Shown in pieces: positions 49,769 through 59,839 of a stretch of 64,000 nucleotides of DNA; positions within the stretch are counted from its first letter, which is position 1, and each line of letters begins with the position of its first letter. The notes beneath the pieces are model-generated. The model searched no databases and was not told where the DNA came from. It saw only the letters and a list, made by a program, of their open reading frames with translations. The DNA is from Haloferula sp. BvORR071. Its GTDB lineage: Bacteria > Verrucomicrobiota > Verrucomicrobiia > Verrucomicrobiales > Akkermansiaceae. The DNA is taken from NCBI RefSeq assembly GCF_000739615.1, contig NZ_BATP01000056.1, positions 1-64,000 on the forward strand. The letters run 5' to 3'. Position numbers and translations under genes: made by a program.

Positions 49769-51007
49769 TCAATTCACCCCGGCCGTCTCCAGCTCCTGCT
49801 TCGGCCCGAAGAACTCGAAGTGCACCTGCGATCCCGGAATCCCCCAGGCCAGCAGCTGCCGGTAGATCGATGCCATGAAGGGCTTCGGCCCGCAGAAGTA
49901 GTAGTCGCAGTCCCGCTGCGGCACCAAGCGCTCGATCAACTCCGCATCGATGAAGCCCTCGCTGTCATACCAGAGCTCATCGCGGCCCCAGTCCGCCTGC
50001 TCCGCCTCGCTGTAGCGCACATGCACCTTCAGCTTCGGCTGTCCTGCTGCGAGTTCCTTCAGCTTGTCCCGGAAGGCATGGGTCCGCCCGTTCAGCGCAC
50101 CATGGATGAAGATCACCTCGCGCTCCGGCTGCTCCTTCAGCACGGCCTCCAGCATCGCCAGCACCGGCGTGATTCCCACACCCGCGGAGAGCAGGACCAG
50201 CGGCCGCTGGTGATGTTCCGTTAGATCCAGGAAGAAGTCTCCGCATGGCGGCCCCACCTGCAGCTCCGCACCTTCCGGCAGCCCGTGCAGATAGCCGGAT
50301 ACCGCCCCCTGCGGCTCCGCCTTCACGCTGATCCGGAAGTGCTCCGCATGCGGCGCGCTGGAGAGGCTGTAGTTGCGCATCGTCGTGCTGTTAGAGTCGA
50401 AGGGCACCTGCACCGTCAGATACTGCCCCGGCTTGTAGGCCGGCACCTTGCTGCCATCCACCGGTTGCAGATACAGCGAGGTGATCACCTCGCTCTCCAC
50501 CACCTTGCGCGCGATCCGGAAGGGCTTGAAGCCATTCCAGCCGTGCTCCGCCTTCGCCTGACCCTGATAGATCTGCCCCTCGCGGCCGATCAGGATATTC
50601 GCGAGGAAGCCATAGGCCTCCGCCCACGCATCGATGATCTCATCCGTCGCCGCCGCACCCAGCACCTCGCGGATCGAGGCCAGCAGGTTCGCGCCCACGA
50701 TCGGATAATGTTCCGGCAGGATCCGCAGGCCGGCATGCTTCTGCGCGATCGTCTCCACCGCCGCACCCAGCACCTCGAGCTGATCCACATTCGCGGCAAA
50801 GGCACAGATCGCTCCCGCCAGCGCTCGCTGCTGCGTGCCCGCGTGCTGGTTCGAGCGGTTGAACAAGGGCGCCACCTCCGGATTCTCGCGGAACATCCGA
50901 TTGTAGAAGTGGCGGGTCAGGAGTTCGCCGTTCTGCTCCAGTACCGGGGCGGTGCTCTTCACCACCGCGATTGTCTTGTCACTCAGTCCGAAGTTTTCTG
51001 TGCTCAT
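49769..51007 (-). CDS. hmp: Flavohaemoglobin, nitric oxide dioxygenase
   Basis: The start at ATG 51007 (MSTENFGLSDKTIAVVKSTA) gives 412 aa, close to the 395-400 of the family. The globin domain (1-140) carries the proximal haem region IAQKHAGLRILPEHY. The FAD domain has RNYSLSSAP and the NAD domain has LVLLSAGVGITPVLAML and YFCGPKPFM. It converts NO and O2 to nitrate using NAD(P)H in the cytoplasm, and protects against nitrosative stress. It is divergent from a Crp/Fnr regulator with a matching palindrome between them. Confidence 0.95.
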   Translation of the reverse strand: MSTENFGLSDKTIAVVKSTAPVLEQNGELLTRHFYNRMFRENPEVAPLFNRSNQHAGTQQRALAGAICAFAANVDQLEVLGAAVETIAQKHAGLRILPEHYPIVGANLLASIREVLGAAATDEIIDAWAEAYGFLANILIGREGQIYQGQAKAEHGWNGFKPFRIARKVVESEVITSLYLQPVDGSKVPAYKPGQYLTVQVPFDSNSTTMRNYSLSSAPHAEHFRISVKAEPQGAVSGYLHGLPEGAELQVGPPCGDFFLDLTEHHQRPLVLLSAGVGITPVLAMLEAVLKEQPEREVIFIHGALNGRTHAFRDKLKELAAGQPKLKVHVRYSEAEQADWGRDELWYDSEGFIDAELIERLVPQRDCDYYFCGPKPFMASIYRQLLAWGIPGSQVHFEFFGPKQELETAGVN

Positions 51008-51066
51008 CAGTGTGCGGATAGCCAAGGGCGGCTCCTTTCCATGGACAACCCCGCGGCCACCGCGAA

Positions 51067-51082
51067 TTTGACCTGCGTCAAA
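51067..51082. promoter_or_regulatory. FNR/DNR-like operator TTTGACCTGCGTCAAA in the hmp promoter
   Basis: The palindrome has half-sites TTGAC and GTCAA separated by 4 bp. This is the FNR-type spacing and a one-base variant of TTGAT-N4-ATCAA. It lies between the divergent hmp and Crp/Fnr genes and has a twin upstream of the truncated haemoglobin. Confidence 0.75.
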
Positions 51083-51099
51083 TCTCCTCCACATCCGCC

Positions 51100-51822
51100 A
51101 TGACCGACGTCGATACGATCCGCACCGCAGCCCTCGCCCAAGAGCTCCAAGCCTGCTCGATCTTCTCCGGCTTGGGCACCAGCGAGCTCAGCCAGATTGC
51201 CGGCTACTGCGAGCGCATCCCCCTCGTGAAGGATGAGATCCTCTTCCGCGAGGGCGACCCCGTGATCGGCTTCTACATCGTGCTCAAGGGCTGCATCAAA
51301 GCCTACCGCATCGGCGAAGGTGGCAAGGAGCAGGTCATCCACCTCATCCACCCGAATGGCTCCTTCGCCGAGCCCGCCGTGGCCGGGCTGCCCGGCTACC
51401 CCGCGCATACGAAGGCTCTCGAAGCCAGCGAAGTCGTGCTGGTGAAGTCGGCGCCCTTCCTCGAGCACCTGCGCGTCAATTCCGAGCTCGCGCTGCGCAT
51501 CCTCGCCTCACTCAGCCGCCACCTCCACGAGCTGGTCAGCACCATCGATAGCTACCGTCTCCGCAATGCCGAGACGCGCCTGCTCCACTGGCTGCTCCAG
51601 CGCGCTGGCAATGCCACCTCGGGAATCTCCTTCGAGCTCAGCATTCCAAAATCCGTCCTCGCCTCCGAACTCGGCACCCGCCAGGAAACGCTCTCGCGGC
51701 TCTTCGCCACCTTGCGACGCAAGAACATCGTCAAGGTCAAGGGCAAGACCATCACCATCAGCGACCCGGCGGCACTGAAGGCTCTCTTCGACGATAATCT
51801 GCGTAAGAGCGGCCCGGAATAG
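51100..51822 (+). CDS. Crp/Fnr-family regulator of the nitric oxide response (DNR/NNR-like)
   Basis: The 240-aa protein has an N-terminal cyclic-nucleotide-type beta barrel (about 20-130) and a C-terminal winged helix (about 175-225). The recognition helix RQETLSRLFATLR carries the E-x-x-S-R pattern of FNR proteins, which contacts TTGA half-sites. The N-terminal cysteines (19, 37, 65) are not spaced as in the FNR iron-sulfur cluster, so it is more like NO-sensing DNR/NNR proteins that bind haem. The divergent hmp, a nearby truncated haemoglobin and the shared palindromes make them its likely targets. Confidence 0.88.
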   Translation: MTDVDTIRTAALAQELQACSIFSGLGTSELSQIAGYCERIPLVKDEILFREGDPVIGFYIVLKGCIKAYRIGEGGKEQVIHLIHPNGSFAEPAVAGLPGYPAHTKALEASEVVLVKSAPFLEHLRVNSELALRILASLSRHLHELVSTIDSYRLRNAETRLLHWLLQRAGNATSGISFELSIPKSVLASELGTRQETLSRLFATLRRKNIVKVKGKTITISDPAALKALFDDNLRKSGPE

Positions 51823-52237
51823 CGGGCAGGGGAGTGATCGCCGCAGCTTGCAGCCGCGAGTGGATCACATTCGCCATGTCCGCCGCCACCCGCTTGATGT
51901 GCTCCGCATTCTCGCCCGCGAAGTCCGCGTCCACCGCCTGCTTGAAGAGCAGCAGCCAGCCATCGAACATCGCGCGATCCATCGTGGCATCGCGGGTCAG
52001 CGCGAAGTGCGCCGCCAGCGGGTTGCCCTTGTAGCCACCCGTGCGGAACAACACCGTTTCCCAGAAATCGCATAGCTTGGGAATGTGCTCATCCCAATTC
52101 ACCCGCGCGATCACATCGAAGACCGGTCCCAGCACCGCATCCTGCCGCACCATCGCATAGAAACGATCCACCAGGATCTCGATCTCCGGTCGGCCCAGGA
52201 TGTCGCCCTTCAAGTTCACGCAAGCTTGCGTTTCCAT
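51758..52237 (-). CDS. Truncated haemoglobin, group III type
   Basis: The 159-aa protein matches the group III (P-type) truncated haemoglobins: VDRFYAMVRQDAVLGPVF, NWDEHIPKLCDFWETVLF, YKGNPLAAHFALT with the proximal His at about 77, and FDGWLLLFKQAV. It binds O2 or NO; group III members are linked to NO and reactive-oxygen handling, though the reaction is less settled than for Hmp. The last 20 residues overlap the 3' end of the convergent regulator gene by 65 nt, which is unusual. It has its own copy of the hmp-type palindrome upstream. Confidence 0.87.
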   Translation of the reverse strand: METQACVNLKGDILGRPEIEILVDRFYAMVRQDAVLGPVFDVIARVNWDEHIPKLCDFWETVLFRTGGYKGNPLAAHFALTRDATMDRAMFDGWLLLFKQAVDADFAGENAEHIKRVAADMANVIHSRLQAAAITPLPAIPGRSYADYRRREPSVPPGR

Positions 52238-52290
52238 GGCCGGATACTCGCGCCCGCTCCGCCCCGCCGCCAGCCATCCCTTCCCGGGAA

Positions 52291-52304
52291 TTGACCCAAG
52301 TCAA
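52291..52304. promoter_or_regulatory. FNR/DNR-like operator TTGACCCAAGTCAA ahead of the truncated haemoglobin
   Basis: The half-sites TTGAC and GTCAA with a 4-bp spacer are the same as in the hmp promoter. It lies 54 bp upstream of the haemoglobin start codon, within a normal promoter range. A forward gene starts at 52389, so the site could also affect that promoter. Confidence 0.75.
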
Positions 52305-52388
52305 AACGCCGGGCTCTTCGGCTCACTCCCGGCACCCGCAGAGATCCGCCCGCTATCCCACCTCCGCCACCATGGTACCCTTCCAACC

Positions 52389-53150
52389 ATGAATTCAAAT
52401 TGGCGCAACGATGGCAGCACCCGCAGAGACCTCCGACCCATCAACGACCCCGCAACCGCCGCCGGCCTGCGCAATGTCCACCGAGGCATGCGCGGCAACG
52501 TGATCGGCGGCTACACTGCCGAGGGGCAGCCGCTCGGCACCAAGCGTAGAAGCAATGCATTCGTATCACCTGCGGCATCAACAACGACTCCAGCCGCGCC
52601 CGCCCAGCCCCAGCCACCGACATCAGCGCCCGGTCCTGCATCCAACACGAAGACCACGTCTGCCAATCCGTCGTGGACACCTGCTTTCGTCGGTCCACCG
52701 GACCCGAAGCAACAGGCCGAGATGATCGCGAGGCGCGATGCGGAAGCGAAGCAGGCGAAGCAAAGGACAGAGGAGCGGCAGGCCGCTGGCCGCCCCAGCG
52801 AACAGGCCATCACGGCAGCCCGCAACAAGGGCATCAATCCCCTGACCGGCATGCGCTTCGGAGTTGGTCCTGGTGACGATGGCTACGATGCGGCTTGGTA
52901 TGATCGCTACAAGAAGACCGGCTACGGCCTGGATGAACCGACCTCAAAGGAAGGTTTCGACAAGTTCCGCCACGCGGCCGGAGAGCTTGCCTCGAAGGCC
53001 ATGCAAACGGTTGGCAATGCGGCAGGCACAGTCGCTCGCGGCGCCCTCCGGGGCTTCGGTGCTTTTGCTCCCGCCCTATCCGCTGTGGTCAAAGGCATTC
53101 AGGCCAATCCGCCGGTGGATCCCAAGAAAACCAAAACGCCGCGTTCTTGA
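52389..53150 (+). CDS. Protein of unknown function with Pro/Ala/Thr-rich linker
   Basis: The start at ATG 52389 (MNSNWRNDGSTRRDLRPIND) gives 253 aa; the upstream frame is shadow of the haemoglobin gene. After a short N-terminal segment (about 1-60) comes a Pro/Ala/Thr-rich disordered region (61-105). A charged helix (KQQAEMIARRDAEAKQAKQR) follows, then a small hydrophobic/Ala-Gly-rich tail (AMQTVGNAAGTVARGALRGF). No signal peptide and no family are seen. The composition resembles phage or contractile-system structural proteins or repeat linkers, but nothing around it supports that. Function is not assigned. Confidence 0.55.
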   Translation: MNSNWRNDGSTRRDLRPINDPATAAGLRNVHRGMRGNVIGGYTAEGQPLGTKRRSNAFVSPAASTTTPAAPAQPQPPTSAPGPASNTKTTSANPSWTPAFVGPPDPKQQAEMIARRDAEAKQAKQRTEERQAAGRPSEQAITAARNKGINPLTGMRFGVGPGDDGYDAAWYDRYKKTGYGLDEPTSKEGFDKFRHAAGELASKAMQTVGNAAGTVARGALRGFGAFAPALSAVVKGIQANPPVDPKKTKTPRS

Positions 53151-53268
53151 TAGAGATCGCCCCCGGGCTCCCCGGGACCTCGAGGGCTCCTGCCTCGCTT
53201 CACCGTTCGGGGAGCCCGGAATCTAGCAGCGTCCTTCAGGCGGCTTGGCGCGGGCACGTCGCCCAAAC

Positions 53269-53303
53269 AAAAAAGCCGGCCCCGAGAAACGGAAGCCGGC
53301 TTT
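53269..53303 (-). terminator. Rho-independent terminator for rpoD
   Basis: On the minus strand AAAGCCGGC, a 14-nt loop and GCCGGCTTT form a 9-bp stem that is followed by a T-run (forward aaaaaa at 53269-53274). It begins about 27 bp after the rpoD stop. The hairpin also follows the forward gene ending at 53150 and could stop both. Confidence 0.85.
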
Positions 53304-53329
53304 CTTGAAAAGGGTCACGCAACTTTGAA

Positions 53330-55339
<2,010 letters not shown>

Positions 55340-55446
55340 TGGACAGCTTAAAGATGGAGGTCGAATTCAGGCAAAATTCTCCCATTATAGCGCAAACGGA
55401 CGCAGGTCCGCAGCGGGCGGGAATATTCGGGTCACTTTCGCTACCG

Positions 55447-57363
55447 TCAAGGATTGTTTTGTGGCCTTGATCCTGAGTCGCTTCTGCGGAAAAATGGCTT
55501 CTTCACGATCTTCTTTTCCGGGGCGTGGCGATCGTTCCACATGAATCGTACCTTTAGGCCCGAGAGCAGCTCGCCGACCTTCTTCACCTCCGCCAATAAA
55601 CGGAGCTTTTCCGCGAAGTCCACATCGGGTCGCTCCAGCTGGGATCTCAGGTGTGCGTCCTTGCGCAGCAACGCCTTCGCACTGACCCCGGCCACGGCCT
55701 CCTCCGTCGCCTTCATCCAGTCCTCCGGCGGGTCATGGTGGAAGGTCGGGTCCGCATACAGCGCCAGTTGCTGGGCCTCATTCAGGCCGGCGACAAAGGC
55801 ATTCACGGAGGCCGGTTGCTCCGGGTCCGGCCGCGCGGAAAGGATCATCTCCAGCAGCGGCACACCCTCGATGTACTCGGCCGCCTCGTGGAGCACCTCA
55901 TACTGCTCGCCCAGCCACTCCTGCGCCGGTGCGCAGTGCAGCGCCAGCGCGCACAGATAACCCACGCCCGGGTCCAGCGCCATCGGCTCCATTTTCACCG
56001 GCGCCTGCTCGGCCTCGCCATCCCGCGTCCGCTCGGCACGCCCCGCCGGCTTGTTCTTCGCGAAGCGGATCTCACGCGCCACCGCATTGTGCAGATCCAG
56101 TGTGTTGACGGCCAGGCGCGTGGCCACGCGTTGGATCATGTCCTCGCGGAGCATGGCATCTGGCACCAGCGCGAGCAGGCCCGCGCACTTCTTCGCGCAA
56201 GCATTCCGCGATTGCAGATCGGTCAGGCCCTTCTCCGCGGTCTCGCGCTCGATCAGGAAATCGAAGAAGTCCACCGCCTTGCCCAAGCTTTCGCGGAAGG
56301 CATCCGGCCCGTGCTTGCGCATGTAGGAGTCCGGGTCCTCGCCCTCCGGCATCTTCACCACCCGCACCGGCAGGCCTTCGGGTGCCAGCACCCGGAAGCC
56401 CTTCTCCGTGGCATCCATGCCCGGCCCGTCGGCATCGTAGCACATCACCGCACTCTTTGCGTAGCGCCGCAGTAGCTTCGCATGCTGCTCGGTCAGCGCT
56501 GTGCCCAGTGATGCCACCGCATGACTGATGCCCTGCTCATGGCAGCAGATCACATCGAGCTGGCCCTCGCAGACCAGCACCGAGTTCTGCTTCATGATCT
56601 CCTTGCGCGCCTTCTCCAGCGCGAAGAGCACATTCGATTTCTTGAACACCACCGTCTCCGGCGAGTTGATGTATTTCCCGCCGCTCTGGCCTTCCCGGAT
56701 ATGTCTTCCGGAGAAGCCGATCACATCGCCGTGATCATTGCGGATTGGGAACATCAGCCGGTCCATGAAGCGCACATAGATCCCACCGCGCTCCTTCTGC
56801 ACGAAGAAGCCTGCGTCCACCATCTCGCGCCCGGTGAATTTCTTCTCCCGCACCCAGTCCTTGAAGATGTCCTCGCGGTCAGGCATCCAGCCCACCATCC
56901 AGCGCTCCGCCATCTCTTTCCCGAAGCCGCGCGACTTCATGTATTCCCGCGCCGGCGTCGCCGCCTTGGTGAAAAGCATCTTGTGCAGGAAGCCCGCGAT
57001 CTCCCGGTGGATGTCGAGCTGCCGCCCGCGCTGCCGCCGGGCCCGGTCCTCCTTCGGATCGAAGGCCTCCTCCTCCACCGTGATTCCGGCCCGCGATGCC
57101 AGCTTCTTGACCGCGTCGGAGAAGGTCAGGTTCTCGTAATCCCGTACGAAGGTGATCGCATCACCCCCTTTTTGGCAGCCGAAGCACTTGAAGGTCTGCC
57201 GCTGCGGATTGACCTGGAAGGAGGCCGTCTTCTCGTTGTGGAAGGGGCACAGCGCCTTGTAAACCGCGCCCGCCCGCTTGAGATTCAGGTACGACTCGAT
57301 CACCGACACGATATCCGTGGCGGCTAGGATCTTCTCAGTGGTCTCCCGCGAAATCTGGGGCAC
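55447..57363 (-). CDS. dnaG: DNA primase
   Basis: The 638-aa protein has the CHC2 zinc finger (C39, H42, C60, C63: CPFHNEKTASF and FKCFGCQKGGD). The RNA polymerase core follows at about 120-240 (FSGRHIREGQSGGKYINSPE), then the Toprim domain (VLVCEGQLDV, VMCYDADGPGMDA). The helical C-terminal DnaB-binding part comes after about residue 430. It synthesises RNA primers at the replication fork. The motif EGQLDV replaces the common EGYMDV, so Tyr and Met become Gln and Leu beside the catalytic Glu. It lies 107 bp upstream of rpoD, probably co-transcribed. Confidence 0.96.
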   Translation of the reverse strand: MPQISRETTEKILAATDIVSVIESYLNLKRAGAVYKALCPFHNEKTASFQVNPQRQTFKCFGCQKGGDAITFVRDYENLTFSDAVKKLASRAGITVEEEAFDPKEDRARRQRGRQLDIHREIAGFLHKMLFTKAATPAREYMKSRGFGKEMAERWMVGWMPDREDIFKDWVREKKFTGREMVDAGFFVQKERGGIYVRFMDRLMFPIRNDHGDVIGFSGRHIREGQSGGKYINSPETVVFKKSNVLFALEKARKEIMKQNSVLVCEGQLDVICCHEQGISHAVASLGTALTEQHAKLLRRYAKSAVMCYDADGPGMDATEKGFRVLAPEGLPVRVVKMPEGEDPDSYMRKHGPDAFRESLGKAVDFFDFLIERETAEKGLTDLQSRNACAKKCAGLLALVPDAMLREDMIQRVATRLAVNTLDLHNAVAREIRFAKNKPAGRAERTRDGEAEQAPVKMEPMALDPGVGYLCALALHCAPAQEWLGEQYEVLHEAAEYIEGVPLLEMILSARPDPEQPASVNAFVAGLNEAQQLALYADPTFHHDPPEDWMKATEEAVAGVSAKALLRKDAHLRSQLERPDVDFAEKLRLLAEVKKVGELLSGLKVRFMWNDRHAPEKKIVKKPFFRRSDSGSRPQNNP

Positions 57364-57439
57364 GCGGGTAGCCTAGATCACCCGCGCCGCGCACCAAGTG
57401 CCAACCGGAGAAATCCGAAAATCTCCCCATGTTTCCCTC

Positions 57440-58126
57440 CTATTTCGGCGCAGGCGCAGGCGCTAGCGCTTGGCGATATCGGCTCAGCGTAGCCTGCAGT
57501 CCTGCCTTGCTGCTGGGTTCAGGCCCCAAGGTCGCGATAAGCAGCGCTTCGAAGCCATCGTCGCGTTTCAATTCCCGCCGCCAGCGGGTCACCAGGTCCG
57601 TCACCGCCTTGCCATCCTCGCTGCCTTCGAGCTGCGCTTGCAGTTTGTCGAGGTAAGCTCCCACTCGGGCATCGCTCGCGGCCTGATCGGGGTCGCCCGC
57701 TTGCTCGAGTTCCTTTGCGAGTCGCAGCCATGCCATCACCATGCTGGGATGGACGGGCCCCATCCCTGCCTGCCGCAAGGCCTTGAAGTCGTCGAGCCGG
57801 GCCTGCAAGCGGGCTTTGGCCGCCTCGTCGGCGTCGCGCCCATATTGCTCCATCGTCAGCTCGGCCCTCGCCATCAGGTTGTTGCGCAAGCCCTCCGGAT
57901 CCAGAGGCGCGGCGTCGCGGTGGGCTTCCAGCGGCGGCCGCTCGGTCTTGCCCGCTGCCTGGCGAGTACTGTCAGGAGCCGCCGCAGCACCTCCCTCCGC
58001 CGGAGCGATGGAAGCTGCCGCCGCCCCGCCGCCTGTGCCCTTAGCGCTATTTTTGCCCTGCCAACGGAAGGCCAGAAAGGCTCCGAGGACGATCACCAGC
58101 ACCAGTGCGGCAGTTTTAGATTTCAT
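57440..58126 (-). CDS. Membrane-anchored helical protein of unknown function
   Basis: The start at ATG 58126 (MKSKTAALVLVIVLGAFLAF) gives an N-terminal membrane anchor and 228 aa; the longer frame adds no useful residues. A Gly/Ala-rich linker follows (about 25-60), then an all-helical charged region (MEQYGRDADEAAKARLQARL, VMAWLRLAKELEQAGDPDQA) that could be coiled-coil or TPR-like. The organisation matches the helical-repeat family elsewhere in the window, but the W-LP-G repeat is absent. It is on the dnaG side of the chromosome, same strand, no clear link. Confidence 0.6.
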   Translation of the reverse strand: MKSKTAALVLVIVLGAFLAFRWQGKNSAKGTGGGAAAASIAPAEGGAAAAPDSTRQAAGKTERPPLEAHRDAAPLDPEGLRNNLMARAELTMEQYGRDADEAAKARLQARLDDFKALRQAGMGPVHPSMVMAWLRLAKELEQAGDPDQAASDARVGAYLDKLQAQLEGSEDGKAVTDLVTRWRRELKRDDGFEALLIATLGPEPSSKAGLQATLSRYRQALAPAPAPK

Positions 58127-58267
58127 CGATTTTGTTAGAGCTAGACCGCCTTGCCCGTCGCCGTCTTTCAACTCTCAAATTCTCCGGGCCGCCATCTACG
58201 AATCGTTTCCATTCAAGCAGAAGCCGCACGGATCGCTGCCCACGGGCCACCTGGCTCTTCCCCCGGC

Positions 58268-58285
58268 ATCCGACTAAAGTCGGAT
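58268..58285. repeat. Short palindrome ATCCGACTAAAGTCGGAT
   Basis: This is a perfect 8-bp stem with a 2-nt loop in the 288-bp spacer 58127-58414. It may be a hairpin in the leader of the minus-strand gene or a REP-like unit; the rest of the spacer shows nothing recognisable. Confidence 0.4.
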
Positions 58286-58414
58286 ACGCTGCCGCATTTT
58301 TCGGATGCGCGAAACAAAACCCCGCGCGACGGTCGCTCAACTGATGGAAAAACCATCGTTTGAATTCTTAGAAAACAAGCGCTGCCGATCCACCAACCGA
58401 CAACGAATAAGACC

Positions 58415-58588
58415 ATGAAAGTCGTCCGTAAGACCCCCAAAGGCGAAACCCGCGAGCTACTGCTCAAGGAGTATTTCCTGAATGCCTACCTCATCGCTGC
58501 GCTCAAGGGCATGGGTGAGCAAGTCGCCCGCCACACCCGCGGCGCGCTCTCCACCCGGCAAGCCGTCCGCGTCCGCGCCGGATCCTGA
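58415..58588 (+). CDS. Small basic protein of unknown function (57 aa)
   Basis: The ATG at 58415 opens a 57-residue frame MKVVRKTPKGETRELLLKEY, a hydrophobic helix (FLNAYLIAALKGMG) and a basic end (RQAVRVRAGS) before TGA. Third codon positions are strongly GC, as in the real genes around it. Small DNA- or membrane-associated proteins of this form are common, but no family is assigned. It stands in front of the GNAT gene with a 137-bp gap. Confidence 0.55.
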   Translation: MKVVRKTPKGETRELLLKEYFLNAYLIAALKGMGEQVARHTRGALSTRQAVRVRAGS

Positions 58589-58725
58589 TTGGGAGGCAAT
58601 TGTCCATGACTAGGCACTATTTCGGAACGGATCGGTGTCGCAGGGAGGATTGGCCTCGCCACAGTGGCTGCGCCCTGTGGTTCGTCGCAGATCAGTTTGA
58701 GAATTAGTGCTTAGGAACTAGTAAG

Positions 58726-59217
58726 TTGATTGCTCCAGTAACTCGCCTCGACGCGCCGCGGCCTGCGGACTTCGAGGTGCTACTCCGCCTCTTCACCGAG
58801 CCCGCCGTGCGGGCCCACCTCGGTGGTCCCTTGTCGCCAGCGGATGCAGAGCGCCGCGTGAATGGCATCCTCGCCGACCGCACCGGCGAAGTGCAGACAG
58901 TCCGCGCCTCGCAGGAGCCTGACGCCGAAGCCATTGGCCTCGTCTGGCTCGCCCCGCATCACGAAGAAGCGGATCTCGAGTTTTCAATCCTCCTGCTCCC
59001 CGAATGGCAGGGCAGGGGGCACGGCTTCCGCTCCGGCACCCAGGTGCTGCGGCGCGCCTTCAGGGAATTCCGCCTTCTCCGCGTGGTCGCTGAGACCCGC
59101 TCGGCAAATGCGCCCTGCATCGCTCTTCTCGAGCGCCTCGGCATGCGTTTCGACCGCAGCTTCCAGCGCTTCGGTGCGGAACAATCGCTCTACGCCATCT
59201 CGAATCCCGCGTTCTGA
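58726..59217 (+). CDS. GNAT-family N-acetyltransferase
   Basis: The 163-aa protein has the GNAT fold: beta-4/alpha-3 region LEFSILLLPEWQGRGHGFRS, whose QGRGHG is the acetyl-CoA pyrophosphate loop (Q/R-x-x-G-x-G/A), and RVVAETRSANAPCIALLERL before the last strand. It resembles the RimJ/RimL group, which acetylates protein N-termini or small molecules. The start is TTG 58726; no better ATG lies in frame. It is followed after 80 bp by a small TPR gene. Substrate unknown. Confidence 0.85.
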   Translation: MIAPVTRLDAPRPADFEVLLRLFTEPAVRAHLGGPLSPADAERRVNGILADRTGEVQTVRASQEPDAEAIGLVWLAPHHEEADLEFSILLLPEWQGRGHGFRSGTQVLRRAFREFRLLRVVAETRSANAPCIALLERLGMRFDRSFQRFGAEQSLYAISNPAF

Positions 59218-59297
59218 CCCCCACGCTTCCCCCCGATTGGGAAGTGGCGGCTTCTTCTAGGTTGCTACTCCGGCCCTTATCCCCTAGCGTACGGGCA

Positions 59298-59765
59298 ATG
59301 GAAGACCTCCGCATTATGAGGTCCGCTCTGGGCTGGCTTGAACTGGGTTTACCAGAGGAAGCCTTGTCTGAACTCACCGGCCTCTCCGCCCGCGACCGCA
59401 TGCGCAAGCATGCCCTCGAGCTCCGCCTGCTCGCGGAAATGGAATCCCGGCGCTGGAATGCCGCCGCAGACACCGGCCGCCTGCTCTGCATGAAGGAGCC
59501 CAAGGAAGCCCGCTTCTTCATCCACGCCGCCTACTGCCTCCACGAGACCGGCGACACCCTCGCCGCCCGCGATTGGCTCCTGCGCGGCCCCGCCACCCTC
59601 ATCGAGGACCCGCTCTTCCACTACAATATCGCCTGCTACCTCGCCGTCCTCGGCGACCGCAAGCGCGCGGAATCGCACCTCGAGCGCGCCTTCGAAATGG
59701 ACGCCTCCCTCCGGGTGACCGCCCAGGAAGACACCGATCTGGCGGCGCTGCGGAAGGAGGACTGA
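59298..59765 (+). CDS. Small tetratricopeptide-repeat protein
   Basis: The start at ATG 59298 (MEDLRIMRSALGWLELGLPE) gives 155 aa. It has about three TPR-like helix pairs: ALGWLELGLPEEALSELTGL, FFIHAAYCLHETGDTLAARD and HYNIACYLAVLGDRKRAESH. There is no signal or membrane helix, so it would be cytoplasmic. It is an adaptor by fold; the partner is unknown. Position after the GNAT gene on the same strand could mean co-transcription. Confidence 0.75.
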   Translation: MEDLRIMRSALGWLELGLPEEALSELTGLSARDRMRKHALELRLLAEMESRRWNAAADTGRLLCMKEPKEARFFIHAAYCLHETGDTLAARDWLLRGPATLIEDPLFHYNIACYLAVLGDRKRAESHLERAFEMDASLRVTAQEDTDLAALRKED

Positions 59766-59839
59766 AGTAGTCCGCACAGTCCTCTGTGCGGACGAGCGGT
59801 CCCCGGCAGCCCGCTCCACGGACGGCCCCTTGGCAGCCC

